From positions 1 through 38,940 of the forward strand of contig JACQGQ010000016.1 in the NCBI GenBank assembly GCA_016199495.1: DNA of 38,940 bases, given 5' to 3'. The translations under genes and the position numbers were made by a program. The DNA is from Chloroflexota bacterium. Its GTDB lineage: Bacteria > Chloroflexota > Dehalococcoidia > Dehalococcoidales > UBA2162. Below, piece by piece: positions 8,301-18,720 of the stretch. Positions within the stretch are counted from its first letter, which is position 1; every line of letters begins with the position of its first letter. The notes beneath the pieces are model-generated. The model was not told the origin of the DNA, made no database searches, and saw only the letters and a program-made list of their open reading frames with translations.

Positions 8301-9092
8301 TTGCCAGATACCGCTACCATTAAACAACTTCTGGAAGCCGGTGCCCACTTCGGGCATCAGACCAGCCGCTGGAACCCGCGCATGAAGAAATACATCTTCA
8401 CCAAGCGCAACGGCATTCATATCATTGACCTGGAGCAAACTGCCAGCTTGTTGGATAAAGCCTGCCAATTTATCCGACAGGTGGCTGCCGATGGCGGCCA
8501 CATCCTTTTCGTCGGCACCAAGAAGCAGGCTCACGAGAGCATAGAAGAAGAGTCCCGGCGCTGCGGTATGTACTATGTCAAGGAGCGCTGGATAGGCGGG
8601 GTGCTGACTAATTTTGCGACTATTCAGGCACGCATAGATTATCTGGTTCGTTTAGAAGACCAGCAATCCAGGGGGGAATTTAACCGCTTACCCAAGAAGG
8701 AAGCCCTGAAACTTGAGGAGAAAATCTTGCGCCTCAATCGACAAATGGGTGGCATCAAAGAAATGACCCGGCTGCCGGAGGCTCTATTCGTAGTTGACAC
8801 GGCAAAGGAAAGGATTGCTTTAGCTGAAGCCAAACGTATCGGCATACCAGTGGTCGCCATAACAGATACTAACTGCAATCCTGATGAGATAGACTATCCT
8901 GTCCCGGCTAATGATGATGCTATTAGAGCCATCAGACTAATATGCAGTAAAATTGCCGATGCAATTATTGAAGGCAAACTCAGCCAGGCGGCGATTCCCC
9001 CGGAAGAAGGACAGGCAGAAGTTTTGGGGGAGCTTGAGGTTGCCGGAGTTGCCGAATCTCTTATTTTCGCCCCTGATGATAAACAAGGCTAG
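8301..9092 (+). CDS. rpsB: 30S ribosomal protein S2
   Basis: [41 protein letters not shown] start. Confidence 0.97.
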   Translation: MPDTATIKQLLEAGAHFGHQTSRWNPRMKKYIFTKRNGIHIIDLEQTASLLDKACQFIRQVAADGGHILFVGTKKQAHESIEEESRRCGMYYVKERWIGGVLTNFATIQARIDYLVRLEDQQSRGEFNRLPKKEALKLEEKILRLNRQMGGIKEMTRLPEALFVVDTAKERIALAEAKRIGIPVVAITDTNCNPDEIDYPVPANDDAIRAIRLICSKIADAIIEGKLSQAAIPPEEGQAEVLGELEVAGVAESLIFAPDDKQG

Positions 9093-9101
9093 GAGGCAAG
9101 G

Positions 9102-9605
9102 TTGAAGATTCCAACAGATAGGGTAAGAGAGCTAAGAGAACAGTCTGGAGCTGGTATTATGGAGTGCCGTAATGCCCTCCTTGAAGTAGAGGGGGATATC
9201 GCCAGGGCTCTGCAACTGCTCAAGCAACGTAACCTCCTTAAGGTGGAGAAAAAAAGAGAGCGCGCCGCTTCCCAGGGACTAATTGAAGCCTATATCCATA
9301 CCGGAGGGCGCATTGGCGCCATGGTTGAAGTGAACTGCGAGACTGACTTTGTCGCCCGCACTGATGAATTCAAAGAACTGGCTCACTACCTGGCAATGCA
9401 AATAGCTGCTCAAGACCCTCGATTTATCTCACAGGAAGAAATACCTGAGGGAACTGACCTGGAAGCTCAAGCAGCTTGCCTGCTTCTTCAGCCTTACATC
9501 AAAAACCCTGATATGAGTATCCAAGCTCTTATCGACGAAACTATCGCCAAAGTAGGCGAGAATATCAAGGTAAGCCGCTTCGCCAGATTCGAAGTGGGAG
9601 CGTAG
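9102..9605 (+). CDS. tsf: Elongation factor Ts (short form)
   Basis: VRELREQSGAGIMECRNALLEVEGD..., GAMVEVNCETDFVARTDEF; TTG start. Confidence 0.95.
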   Translation: MKIPTDRVRELREQSGAGIMECRNALLEVEGDIARALQLLKQRNLLKVEKKRERAASQGLIEAYIHTGGRIGAMVEVNCETDFVARTDEFKELAHYLAMQIAAQDPRFISQEEIPEGTDLEAQAACLLLQPYIKNPDMSIQALIDETIAKVGENIKVSRFARFEVGA

Positions 9606-9619
9606 TAAATCACATTTAG

Positions 9620-10922
<1,303 letters not shown>

Positions 10923-10942
10923 CCGGGATTAGAGGCCAAAAC

Positions 10943-11659
10943 ATGGCTAAAACCCCAACCACCAAGAAATTTATTCTGCTCCCTACCCATATCGCTATGG
11001 TACCGGACGGTAACGGTCGCTGGGCAGAACGGCGTGGATTACCCCGGCTTAGTGGACATCGGGAAGGGGCAGAAAATATGCGCCGTATGATTAAATACCT
11101 CAGCAAATACCCGATAAAATATGTAACTCTTTATGGTTTCTCTACGGAAAACTGGACTCGCCCTGAAGTGGAGGTCATGGGTCTATTCGCCATATTAGAG
11201 GAGTTCATCAATAAATGTGTCCCCGAATTTAATCAGGAGGGTATCAAACTCCGTCACCTTGGGCGGCTTAATGAGCTTCCCCGGAATCTACAGGCAGCCA
11301 TAAATAGGGCGATGGAGCTAACTGAAAATAACGCCAGGATGACGCTTAATCTCGCTTTTAATTACGGGGGACGCGCTGAGATTGTAGACGCGGTGCGCCG
11401 TCTCATCGCTGAGGGCGTTAGTCCCCAAAATATAGATGAAGAGTCATTTGGCCACTATCTCTATACGGCTGGGTTACCTAATGTTGACCTGATAATTCGT
11501 ACTGGCGATGAGATGCGCTTTAGCAATTTCCTGATTTGGCAAACAGCCTACAGCGAATACCATTTCACCAAAGTCCTTTGGCCTGACTTTGGTGAAAAAG
11601 ACATTGACACGGCACTGCTATCCTACAGTCGGAGACAAAGGCGCTTCGGTGGATTATAA
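10943..11659 (+). CDS. uppS: Isoprenyl transferase (undecaprenyl diphosphate synthase family)
   Basis: HIAMVPDGNGRWAERRGLPRLSGHREGAENMR, LIIRTGDEMRFSNFLIWQTAYSEYHF. Confidence 0.95.
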   Translation: MAKTPTTKKFILLPTHIAMVPDGNGRWAERRGLPRLSGHREGAENMRRMIKYLSKYPIKYVTLYGFSTENWTRPEVEVMGLFAILEEFINKCVPEFNQEGIKLRHLGRLNELPRNLQAAINRAMELTENNARMTLNLAFNYGGRAEIVDAVRRLIAEGVSPQNIDEESFGHYLYTAGLPNVDLIIRTGDEMRFSNFLIWQTAYSEYHFTKVLWPDFGEKDIDTALLSYSRRQRRFGGL

Positions 11660-11664
11660 TCCCG

Positions 11665-12507
11665 GTGATAAGTATGCTTAGGCAAAGGGTCATCACGGCG
11701 CTGTGGATTATTCCGCCACTGCTGGCCGTTGTCTGGTTTGACCAACCATTACCCTGGTTCACTCTATTTGCGGCTATCTGGGGCATGATGGCTGTCTTTG
11801 AATTCTACCGCCTGGTAGCGGCTTCTAAGGTGCTGCCGCTCACCTACTTTGGACTGGTCTGGACCCTGCTCTTCATCCTTAGTCGCAGCTCAGATTTGTT
11901 GTCTTTGCTTAAACCTTACTTTGACCTTGACCTGCTCACCCCGTTGCTATTAACCTCGGCATTACTGCTATCCTTAATCTGGCTCATCCTGCGGGTGCGG
12001 GGGAAAACTTTTGCTGGCTGGGCATGGACGATTGCTGGCATTCTCTATGTGGGCTGGCTACTAGGTTACCTGGTAGCCATAAGAGACCTGGAAGACGGTA
12101 GAAACTGGGTATTTCTTGCCCTATTTACCACCTTTGCTTCGGATACGGCCGCTTTCTTTACCGGCAGAGCCTTGGGCAGGAATAAACTTGCCCCGGACAT
12201 CAGCCCGGCTAAGACCTGGGAGGGAGCCATCAGTGGCATCTTCGGGGCTATCCTCGTTAGCCTCTTCTTTGTTCTACCCACGCCGCTCAACCTTGACCTC
12301 AACTGGGGGCAGGCGATACTTCTGGGCTTACTGGTCAGCATCTTCGGGCAACTCGGCGACCTTGCCGAGTCTGTGTTCAAACGTAATATGGAAGTAAAAG
12401 ACTCCGGCCGGCTAATCCCGGGACATGGGGGACTCCTTGACCGAATGGACAGCATTGCCTTCGCTGGCATAGTGGTCTACTATTACGCGCTCTGGGTAAT
12501 GGCGTAA
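11665..12507 (+). CDS. cdsA: Phosphatidate cytidylyltransferase
   Basis: SPAKTWEGAISGIFGA...FGQLGDLAESVFKRNMEVKDSGRLIPGHGGLLDRMDS (CdsA signature). Confidence 0.95.
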   Translation: MISMLRQRVITALWIIPPLLAVVWFDQPLPWFTLFAAIWGMMAVFEFYRLVAASKVLPLTYFGLVWTLLFILSRSSDLLSLLKPYFDLDLLTPLLLTSALLLSLIWLILRVRGKTFAGWAWTIAGILYVGWLLGYLVAIRDLEDGRNWVFLALFTTFASDTAAFFTGRALGRNKLAPDISPAKTWEGAISGIFGAILVSLFFVLPTPLNLDLNWGQAILLGLLVSIFGQLGDLAESVFKRNMEVKDSGRLIPGHGGLLDRMDSIAFAGIVVYYYALWVMA

Positions 12508-12581
12508 AGTGATTAGTCACCCTGGGTTCAAGCGGCTCTACAGGTCAGCAACCCCTTTGACTGGCATATAATCGGGCACTA

Positions 12582-13727
12582 TTAGCTGTATCCTCGGGTA
12601 AACCAGATAAATAGGGCCGTGCCTATAATCCCTAGAACTGCTCCCAGGTAAAATACCGAGTCGATATTCAACAAATCGGCGACTCCGCCAGATATAATTG
12701 GGCCTAAAGCCATGCCCAGGCTCTGTGCCAGAAACAATATGGATATAGTTGAGCCCATACCGAACTTTCGACCCTCTTCTACCGTCAGGGCGCCAGCGGC
12801 TGGCGAGGAGACGGTGGCGCTCAGACCATGGATGAGCAATACCCCGAGTAATAGCCAGAAGCTAGTGGTCAGGGGAATAGCCGCCAGCAATATCGTAAAG
12901 AGAATGTTGCCGAGGATGATGAGGTTTCTTCTATTGAATCTATCGGCAAGCAAGCCGCCCAGAGGTGTAAATAGGGTCATTGACAGAATATTAATTGTTA
13001 ATAATATGCCTATAAGACTGGTGCTTAAGCCAATCATAGAAGCGAAGATAGGCAGGAAGGCAGTGATGCCTCCCCGGCCCAGGGCTTGTGCCACCCGGAA
13101 GCTGAAGAGGCCCTTGACCATGCTGCTGGCGCTCATCTCTTTGAAGGATAAATGAAACTCTTTAGAGGTTTGTCTACGGGTGGATTCAGGTAGAAAGACG
13201 AGGGCGACCATGGCCGCCAGTAAGTTAAGACTGGACATGCTGAGGAAGGCGGTCGTCATCCCGAAGTTTTCAGTCACTACTCCCCCCAGAAGGGGGCCAA
13301 AGCCAAAACCGCTGAAAAAGGCAGCGTCGGCGTAGCCCTGCCATCGCCCTTCTTCGCCCTCCGGGGAGAGGTCACCGAGATAAGCCATGGCGATGGGAAT
13401 AGTCACTGCTCCAGCTATACCCTGAATTAAGCGGACGAGGGCGAGATGGCTAACAGTCCCTGCCCAGACGTAACCCACGGAAATAATGGCGTAAGCTAGC
13501 AGGCCGATAACGAGAAAAAGCTTTCTGCCCCTTCGGTCAGAGAGCCGGCCAGCAATGGGGACAGCGACACTGTTAGAAATAAAATAGGAGGCAACAATAA
13601 TACCTAACCAGATGCTGGTAGCTCCCATGTCTCTAAGGTAAAGGGGTAGGAGTGGTGATACTATCCCGATGCCTAATGTGGACGAAAAAACACAGAGGGC
13701 TAAAACAGGGAAAACTTTCTTTATCAC
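12582..13727 (-). CDS. MFS transporter
   Basis: Multi-TM; AGRLSDRRGRKLFLVIGLL motif. Confidence 0.9.
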   Translation of the reverse strand: MIKKVFPVLALCVFSSTLGIGIVSPLLPLYLRDMGATSIWLGIIVASYFISNSVAVPIAGRLSDRRGRKLFLVIGLLAYAIISVGYVWAGTVSHLALVRLIQGIAGAVTIPIAMAYLGDLSPEGEEGRWQGYADAAFFSGFGFGPLLGGVVTENFGMTTAFLSMSSLNLLAAMVALVFLPESTRRQTSKEFHLSFKEMSASSMVKGLFSFRVAQALGRGGITAFLPIFASMIGLSTSLIGILLTINILSMTLFTPLGGLLADRFNRRNLIILGNILFTILLAAIPLTTSFWLLLGVLLIHGLSATVSSPAAGALTVEEGRKFGMGSTISILFLAQSLGMALGPIISGGVADLLNIDSVFYLGAVLGIIGTALFIWFTRGYS

Positions 13728-13922
13728 TGGTGTAATAACGTATTATAACCTTTAATGTTGCACTAGGCAATCAGCCCCATCCCCTGCCTGCTAAGGCTCT
13801 GGCAGGCAGGCCTGTATCCCCTTGCCAAAGGAAAGAGGACGAGATGATTTCGTGTTGACAAAAAAATAGGGAGATGAGAGGGATTTAAACAGGGACAGTC
13901 AAAGTAAAATAGTAAGGCGTTT

Positions 13923-13945
13923 AAGAGGGGCGAAGCCCCTCTTTT
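13923..13945. repeat. GAGGGG-type palindromic intergenic hairpin (repeat family member)
   Basis: AAGAGGGGC-GAA-GCCCCTCTT perfect 9 bp stem followed by T-run; lies in a divergent intergenic region. Confidence 0.65.
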
Positions 13946-14043
13946 ATTCTTCTCCCTTCCCCTTGGAAAGAGGAAGGGGGACACAGGGGGATGGGATTAT
14001 AAAATACTAAGGGGGGTGGGGGCTAATAAACGGACTCAACGAC

Positions 14044-14065
14044 GCAGCGCTACTGATTGCGCTGC
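14044..14065. repeat. Perfect inverted repeat overlapping thrS -35
   Basis: GCAGCGC-TACTGATT-GCGCTGC. Confidence 0.6.
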
Positions 14066-14085
14066 TAGCCTGTGGCTGGTATAAT
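14057..14085 (+). promoter_or_regulatory. Sigma-70-type promoter for thrS
   Basis: TTGCGC (14057-14062) N17 TATAAT (14080-14085). Confidence 0.6.
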
Positions 14086-14162
14086 AGGCTCAGTTAGATT
14101 GAAGTTAACCAGAGCATGGTTGGTGAGTGAATTCATCGATTTTATTAATCCGGAGTAATGGC

Positions 14163-14212
14163 CGGGGTGGTTGAAGCCTCTCGTCCCTGAGCTGGGTGGG
14201 AGGTTTTCGTTT
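14163..14212 (+). promoter_or_regulatory. T-box-like antiterminator/terminator leader of thrS
   Basis: GGGGTGGTT...CTCGTCCCT resembles T-box core; overlapping 10 bp hairpin CCTCTCGTCC/GGGTGGGAGG followed by TTTTCGTTT (14177-14212). Confidence 0.5.
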
Positions 14213-14235
14213 GCTGGATGGGGAGGATTTTAACG

Positions 14236-16008
14236 ATGCCTCTTGATAGAGAGCCGGAGATAGATAAAAAGGAAAGGCTGGAAGTGATGCGGCATTCAGC
14301 CGCTCATGTTATGGCTGAGGCGGTGCAGTCTATCTTTCCTGATGCCAGGTTTGGTATTGGGCCGTCTATTGAAAATGGCTTTTATTATGACTTTGAGTTA
14401 CCCCGCTCGCTGACTCCCGATGATTTGCCATCGATTGAAGCTAAGATGGGTGAAATAATCGCTTTAAATGCAGGCTTTATTCGAGAGGAGATGACCAAAG
14501 AGAAGGCGCGACGGCTATTGGCGGCTCAGCCGTATAAGCTGGAATTAATCGATGAAATTCCGGATGAGACGGTGAGCCTGTACCGTCAGGGTTCTTTTGT
14601 CGATTTGTGTCGTGGACCTCATGTCACGGCTGCCGGGGAGATAAAGGCTTTCAAGCTACTCAACATTGCCGGGGCTTACTGGCGGGGTGATGAGCACCGC
14701 CCCATGTTACAGCGCATCTATGGCGTTGCTTTTGACACAGAAGAGGCTCTGTCGGAGCATCTTCTGTGGCTGGAAGAAATCAAAAAGCGTGACCACCGTA
14801 AACTGGGCAGGGAACTGGAGATATTTATTTTCGATGATGAAGTCGGTCCTGGTTTGCCGCTGTGGCTACCCAACGGTGGTATCATTATTGAAGAGATTGA
14901 GAAGCTGGCTAAAGAGACGGAGTTGAAGCACGGTTATGTGCGCGTCAGAACCCCTCATCTGGCTAAAGAAGACCTCTTCAAACGCAGCGGGCACTTGCCG
15001 TACTATGCTGAAAGCATGTACCCGCCGATGGAGATAGAAGGCGTGCGCTACTATGTCAAGCCAATGAACTGCCCGATGCACCACAAGATATTCGCCAGCA
15101 AAACGCGCAGCTATCGCGACCTGCCGCTTCGCATTGCGGAATATGGCACCTGCTACCGCTACGAAAAGTCCGGTGAGCTTCTCGGGCTGATGCGGGTGCG
15201 CTCGATGCAGATGAATGACTCTCATATTTATTGCTCGGAGACACAGTTCGGGCAAGAGTTCGCCGCAGTGGTTTTTCTCTACCTGGAATACTTCAAAATA
15301 TTTGATATTAAAGAATATTACATGCGTCTGAGCACCCATCACCCCAGCGGGCTAGGTAAGAAATATGTTAATAACTCAGCCATGTGGCTGAAGACAGAAG
15401 ACATGGTGCGGAGAGCTATGGACAGTAATAATATTCCGTACCGTGAGGCGGTCGATGAGGCCGCCTTTTATGGCCCAAAGATTGATGTACAGGTTAAGAG
15501 TGCCATCGGTCAGGAGTATACCCTGGCAACCAATCAGGTTGACTTCGCCCAAGCGGAGAGCTTTGACCTGAAATTTGCCAATGAAAAGGGTCAGGAAGAG
15601 CGCCCGCTGATTATTCATCGTGCCCCACTCAGTACTCACGAACGTCTCGTCGGCTTCTTACTGGAGCATTATGGCGGTGCCTTCCCGGTGTGGTTGGCAC
15701 CGGTTCAGGTGACGGTGATTCCGGTGGCTGACCGCCACCTTGATTATGCCCGTAAACTGGAGGCTGGGCTGAGCAGTGAGGGCGTACGGGTGAAGGTTGA
15801 TGCTCGCTCCGAGAGAATGAGCCTTAAAATCAGGCAGGCTCAGCTTGATAAAGTGCCGTATATGCTGGTGGTCGGTGACAAAGAGGTCGCCACGGCTACC
15901 GTTTCCGTCCGCTTGCGTAGCGGTGAGCAACTACCTGCCCAGTCCCTGGCTAGCTTCGAAGAAACTGTCAGGACGGTCATAGCCGATAAAGCGAGAGACC
16001 TGAAATAG
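14236..16008 (+). CDS. thrS: Threonyl-tRNA synthetase
   Basis: MRHSAAHVMAEAVQSIFPDARFGIGPSIENGFYYDFE, YVKPMNCPMHHKIF, YGPKIDVQVKSAIGQEYTLATNQVDFA; SD GGGGAGG favours ATG at 14236 over 14218. Confidence 0.97.
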   Translation: MPLDREPEIDKKERLEVMRHSAAHVMAEAVQSIFPDARFGIGPSIENGFYYDFELPRSLTPDDLPSIEAKMGEIIALNAGFIREEMTKEKARRLLAAQPYKLELIDEIPDETVSLYRQGSFVDLCRGPHVTAAGEIKAFKLLNIAGAYWRGDEHRPMLQRIYGVAFDTEEALSEHLLWLEEIKKRDHRKLGRELEIFIFDDEVGPGLPLWLPNGGIIIEEIEKLAKETELKHGYVRVRTPHLAKEDLFKRSGHLPYYAESMYPPMEIEGVRYYVKPMNCPMHHKIFASKTRSYRDLPLRIAEYGTCYRYEKSGELLGLMRVRSMQMNDSHIYCSETQFGQEFAAVVFLYLEYFKIFDIKEYYMRLSTHHPSGLGKKYVNNSAMWLKTEDMVRRAMDSNNIPYREAVDEAAFYGPKIDVQVKSAIGQEYTLATNQVDFAQAESFDLKFANEKGQEERPLIIHRAPLSTHERLVGFLLEHYGGAFPVWLAPVQVTVIPVADRHLDYARKLEAGLSSEGVRVKVDARSERMSLKIRQAQLDKVPYMLVVGDKEVATATVSVRLRSGEQLPAQSLASFEETVRTVIADKARDLK

Positions 16009-16051
16009 GGGTTGTTTGTCAAGGGGTGGGTTGATAAGTAGTCTTGAAAAT

Positions 16052-16080
16052 TTGATTAGTCTGTCAGAATGTGCTATAGT
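16052..16080 (+). promoter_or_regulatory. Sigma-70-type promoter for infC operon
   Basis: TTGATT (16052-16057) N17 TATAGT (16075-16080). Confidence 0.6.
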
Positions 16081-16124
16081 TTCTCCTTACAAAACACCCG
16101 TGCTTAGAGGAGGTAAATCAGGAC

Positions 16125-16676
16125 ATAGTTAAGAAGCTGCGTGTTAATGAGGAAATTAGAGCTAAAGAGATTCGCCTGGTGGGGGATAAGGGGGAGCAAC
16201 TGGGGATTATGCCCTTATACCAGGCACGGGAAGTAGCCAAAACTCGTAACCTTGACCTGGTTGAGGTAGCAGCTACCGCCGAACCGCCGGTCTGTCGCCT
16301 GCTTGATTACGGGAAATACAAGTATGAGCAGGCTAAGAAAGAGCGTGAGGCTAAAAAGAGCCAGAGGGTTTCGCTTTTAAGAGAGGTTCGGCTGCGCCCC
16401 AAGATTGGCGCTCATGATTTTGAGGCTAAAGCCAGGTCGGCCAGGAAATTACTGGATGGTGGAGATAAGGTTAAGGTAACCGTGTTGTTCCGGGGACGTG
16501 AAATCACGCACCCTGAGATTGCCTGGAAACTGCTACAGAGGATGGCAGAATCGCTGAAAGATATAGCTTCGGCCGAAGGGCAACCATCGATGATGGGGAG
16601 GAGAATGAACGTGGTGCTGTCACCGATGACTACGCAAAAACCCAGGAAAATAAAAGAAGCAATAAAGGAAACATAG
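16125..16676 (+). CDS. infC: Translation initiation factor IF-3
   Basis: In-frame extension upstream of track start gives IVKKLRVNEEIRAKEIRLVGDKGEQLGIMPLYQAREVAKTRNLDLVEVAATAEPPVCRLLDYGKYKYEQ; apparent AUA start after GAGGAGG. Confidence 0.93.
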   Translation: MVKKLRVNEEIRAKEIRLVGDKGEQLGIMPLYQAREVAKTRNLDLVEVAATAEPPVCRLLDYGKYKYEQAKKEREAKKSQRVSLLREVRLRPKIGAHDFEAKARSARKLLDGGDKVKVTVLFRGREITHPEIAWKLLQRMAESLKDIASAEGQPSMMGRRMNVVLSPMTTQKPRKIKEAIKET

Positions 16677-16880
16677 ATGCCAAAACTTAAGACGCACAAA
16701 GGAGCACAGAGCCGTTTCCATATTACCGCTAGCGGTAAAATTATGCGGACTAAGGGTGGGAAGAGTCACTTGCGTCTCCGCAAAGCCAAGCGTGCCAAGC
16801 GTCTTTATGATGGCAAGCTACCGCTGAGCTCCAGTGATAGGAGTCGGATAAAACGGCTTTTACCCTATGGAGTGAAATAA
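16677..16880 (+). CDS. rpmI: 50S ribosomal protein L35
   Basis: MPKLKTHKGAQSRFHITASGKIMRTKGGKSHLRLRKAKRAKR. Confidence 0.96.
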   Translation: MPKLKTHKGAQSRFHITASGKIMRTKGGKSHLRLRKAKRAKRLYDGKLPLSSSDRSRIKRLLPYGVK

Positions 16881-16929
16881 TGCGGATAAAGCATTTTAGC
16901 CTGTGGAGCAGGCAAAGAGGAGAAATATT

Positions 16930-17289
16930 TTGTCACGAGTAAAAAGGGGCGTAACCGCTCGTCATCGACATAAGAAAGTACTGGTTCTGACCAAGGGACA
17001 TCGGGCAACCAAGCATTCCCTTTATCGCCGCGCCCATGAGTCTATGCTTCATTCCTTAAGCTATGCTTATGCTCACCGTCGCCAGCGCAAGGGTGATATG
17101 AGGCGCTTGTGGATTGCGAGAGTCAATGCGGCCAGTCGCGCTCATGGGCTGACCTACGGCCAGTTGATACACGGCTTAAAAGAGTCGGGAACTGAAATTA
17201 ACCGCAAGGTGCTGGCCGATATGGTCGTCAGCGAGCCAGCAGCTTTTGCCCATCTGGTAACCATGGCTAAAGCTCGAGTTCAGAGCTAA
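16930..17289 (+). CDS. rplT: 50S ribosomal protein L20
   Basis: SRVKRGVTARHRHKKVLVLTKGHRATKHSLYRRAHESMLHSL; TTG start at 16930 after AGGAG preferred over track 16903. Confidence 0.95.
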   Translation: MSRVKRGVTARHRHKKVLVLTKGHRATKHSLYRRAHESMLHSLSYAYAHRRQRKGDMRRLWIARVNAASRAHGLTYGQLIHGLKESGTEINRKVLADMVVSEPAAFAHLVTMAKARVQS

Positions 17290-17343
17290 AATTAGAATTG
17301 CTTAACCCCATCCCCTTTATCTATCCCCTTCCCCTAACAGGGG

Positions 17344-17469
17344 CTTTGTATCAACAGTCGTCATTCCCGTGAAAACGGGAATCGATTGGTATAATCAGGC
17401 ACGTCTCTGGATTCCCACTTGCGTGGGACTGACAAAAAGACTTAAAAACGGCACTTTTGATACAAGACT
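17344..17469 (+). mobile_element. MITE-like element, copy 1
   Basis: TTGTATCA...TGATACAA terminal inverted repeats, two internal hairpins (ATTCCCGTgaaaACGGGAAT; ATTCCCACttgcGTGGGA), flanked by CCTAACAGGGG at 17333-17343 and 17470-17480; near-identical inverted copy at 37638-37761. Confidence 0.75.
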
Positions 17470-17495
17470 CCTAACAGGGGAAGGGGAAAGTGATG

Positions 17496-17520
17496 TAGAG
17501 AGGGGTTTCGCCCCTCTCTA
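17496..17520. repeat. GAGGGG-type palindromic intergenic hairpin
   Basis: TAGAGAGGGG-TTTCG-CCCCTCTCTA perfect 10 bp stem. Confidence 0.7.
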
Positions 17521-17646
17521 ATCGACCCCCCCTCCTTCTAGGAGAGGGCCTGCCCGCCAAACTTTGGCAGGTGTGGGCTTAAGGGGGTGAGGTTAAAAGC
17601 TTTAAAATCAACATCGAGCCGAACCCACTCAGTCTTCGTGGGTATG

Positions 17647-17675
17647 TTGTCTTTTTCATTGTGATAACCTATAAT
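17647..17675 (+). promoter_or_regulatory. Sigma-70-type promoter for pheST
   Basis: TTGTCT (17647-17652) N17 TATAAT (17670-17675), only 11 bp before the pheS ATG. Confidence 0.6.
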
Positions 17676-17686
17676 TCAAAACAGAA

Positions 17687-18718
17687 ATGTTGGAGCCGCT
17701 TGAAGAACTAAGAGTTAATGCCCTAAAGGAACTGGGGGGCATTAACAATAGCAAAGAGCTAGAAACCTGGCGGGTTCGCTACCTGGGTAAGAAGAGCGGA
17801 CTTACCCAGATTCTGCGTGGCTTAGCCAGTCTGCCTCTGGAAGAGAGGAAAACGGCTGGCGCTCGGGCTAATGAGATTAAGGCTGAGTTACAGATGGGTC
17901 TGAGCGCTAGTATTGAGGTAGTACATAGGCGCGCCCCTGTCAGGGAAGAGCAAATCGATATTACTCTGCCGGGGCGTCCTTTGCCCATAGGGCATTTACA
18001 TCCCATTACCCAGACACTAGATGAAATAGGCGATATCTTCATCTCTATGGGTTTTCAGGTGGTGGAGGGGCCAGAGGTAGAGTGGGAGTACTATAATTTT
18101 GAGGCGTTAAACATGCCCGCGGAACATCCGGCCCGCGATAGCCAGTCGACCTTGTGGGTTGACTATGAGACGGAGAGGGCAGAAAGGCCGATGTTGCTGC
18201 GTACGCAGGGTACAGCTATCACCGCCAGGGTTATCGAGTCGATGGCGCCGCCGATAAGAACGATTGAGCCGGGTAGGGTCTACCGTCGTGAGGCAACCGA
18301 TGCTACCCACTTGAGTATTTATCATAATATTGACGGTCTGGCGGTAGATAAAGGTATTACCATGGTTGACCTGAAGGGAACGCTTTATGAGTTTGCCCGT
18401 CGTTACTTCGGTGAGGAGAGGAAGGTACGGTTTCGGTGTGATTATTTCCCCTTTGTCGAGCCAGGTGTGGAGATGGCTATCGATTGCCTCGTTTGTAACG
18501 GCGCCGGTTGTCGTTTGTGTGGTAACAGCGGCTGGATTGAGGTACTGGGAGCGGGTATGACTCATCCCGAAGTATTGAGACGCGGTGGTATCGACCCGGA
18601 GGTTTACACCAGTTTTGCCTTCGGCATGGGAGTCGAGCGTATGCCGATGCTGCGCTACGGGATTGATGATATCCGGTTATTCTACGGCAGTGACCTCAGA
18701 TTTTTGAGGCAGTTCTAG
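17687..18718 (+). CDS. pheS: Phenylalanyl-tRNA synthetase alpha subunit
   Basis: GHLHPITQTLDEIGDIFISMGFQVVEGPEVEWEYYNFEALNMPAEHPARD...GFAFGMGVERMPMLRYGIDDIRLFY (read FAFGMGVERM). Confidence 0.97.
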   Translation: MLEPLEELRVNALKELGGINNSKELETWRVRYLGKKSGLTQILRGLASLPLEERKTAGARANEIKAELQMGLSASIEVVHRRAPVREEQIDITLPGRPLPIGHLHPITQTLDEIGDIFISMGFQVVEGPEVEWEYYNFEALNMPAEHPARDSQSTLWVDYETERAERPMLLRTQGTAITARVIESMAPPIRTIEPGRVYRREATDATHLSIYHNIDGLAVDKGITMVDLKGTLYEFARRYFGEERKVRFRCDYFPFVEPGVEMAIDCLVCNGAGCRLCGNSGWIEVLGAGMTHPEVLRRGGIDPEVYTSFAFGMGVERMPMLRYGIDDIRLFYGSDLRFLRQF

Positions 18719-18720
18719 GA

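Noticed and set aside
8288-8305. GGGGTTCGAATTT resembling a tRNA T-arm
   Set aside because: No acceptor, D or anticodon arms around it; it is the rpsB translation initiation region
9102-9605. Short EF-Ts as possible truncated gene
   Set aside because: Core N-terminal and EF-Tu contact motifs intact, clean stop and normal operon spacing; short EF-Ts forms are known in bacteria
12066-12470. 134 aa minus-strand ORF inside cdsA
   Set aside because: Overlaps strongly conserved cdsA coding sequence; composition typical of a shadow ORF
14866-15342. 158 aa minus-strand ORF inside thrS
   Set aside because: Antisense shadow of a well-conserved synthetase; no family motifs
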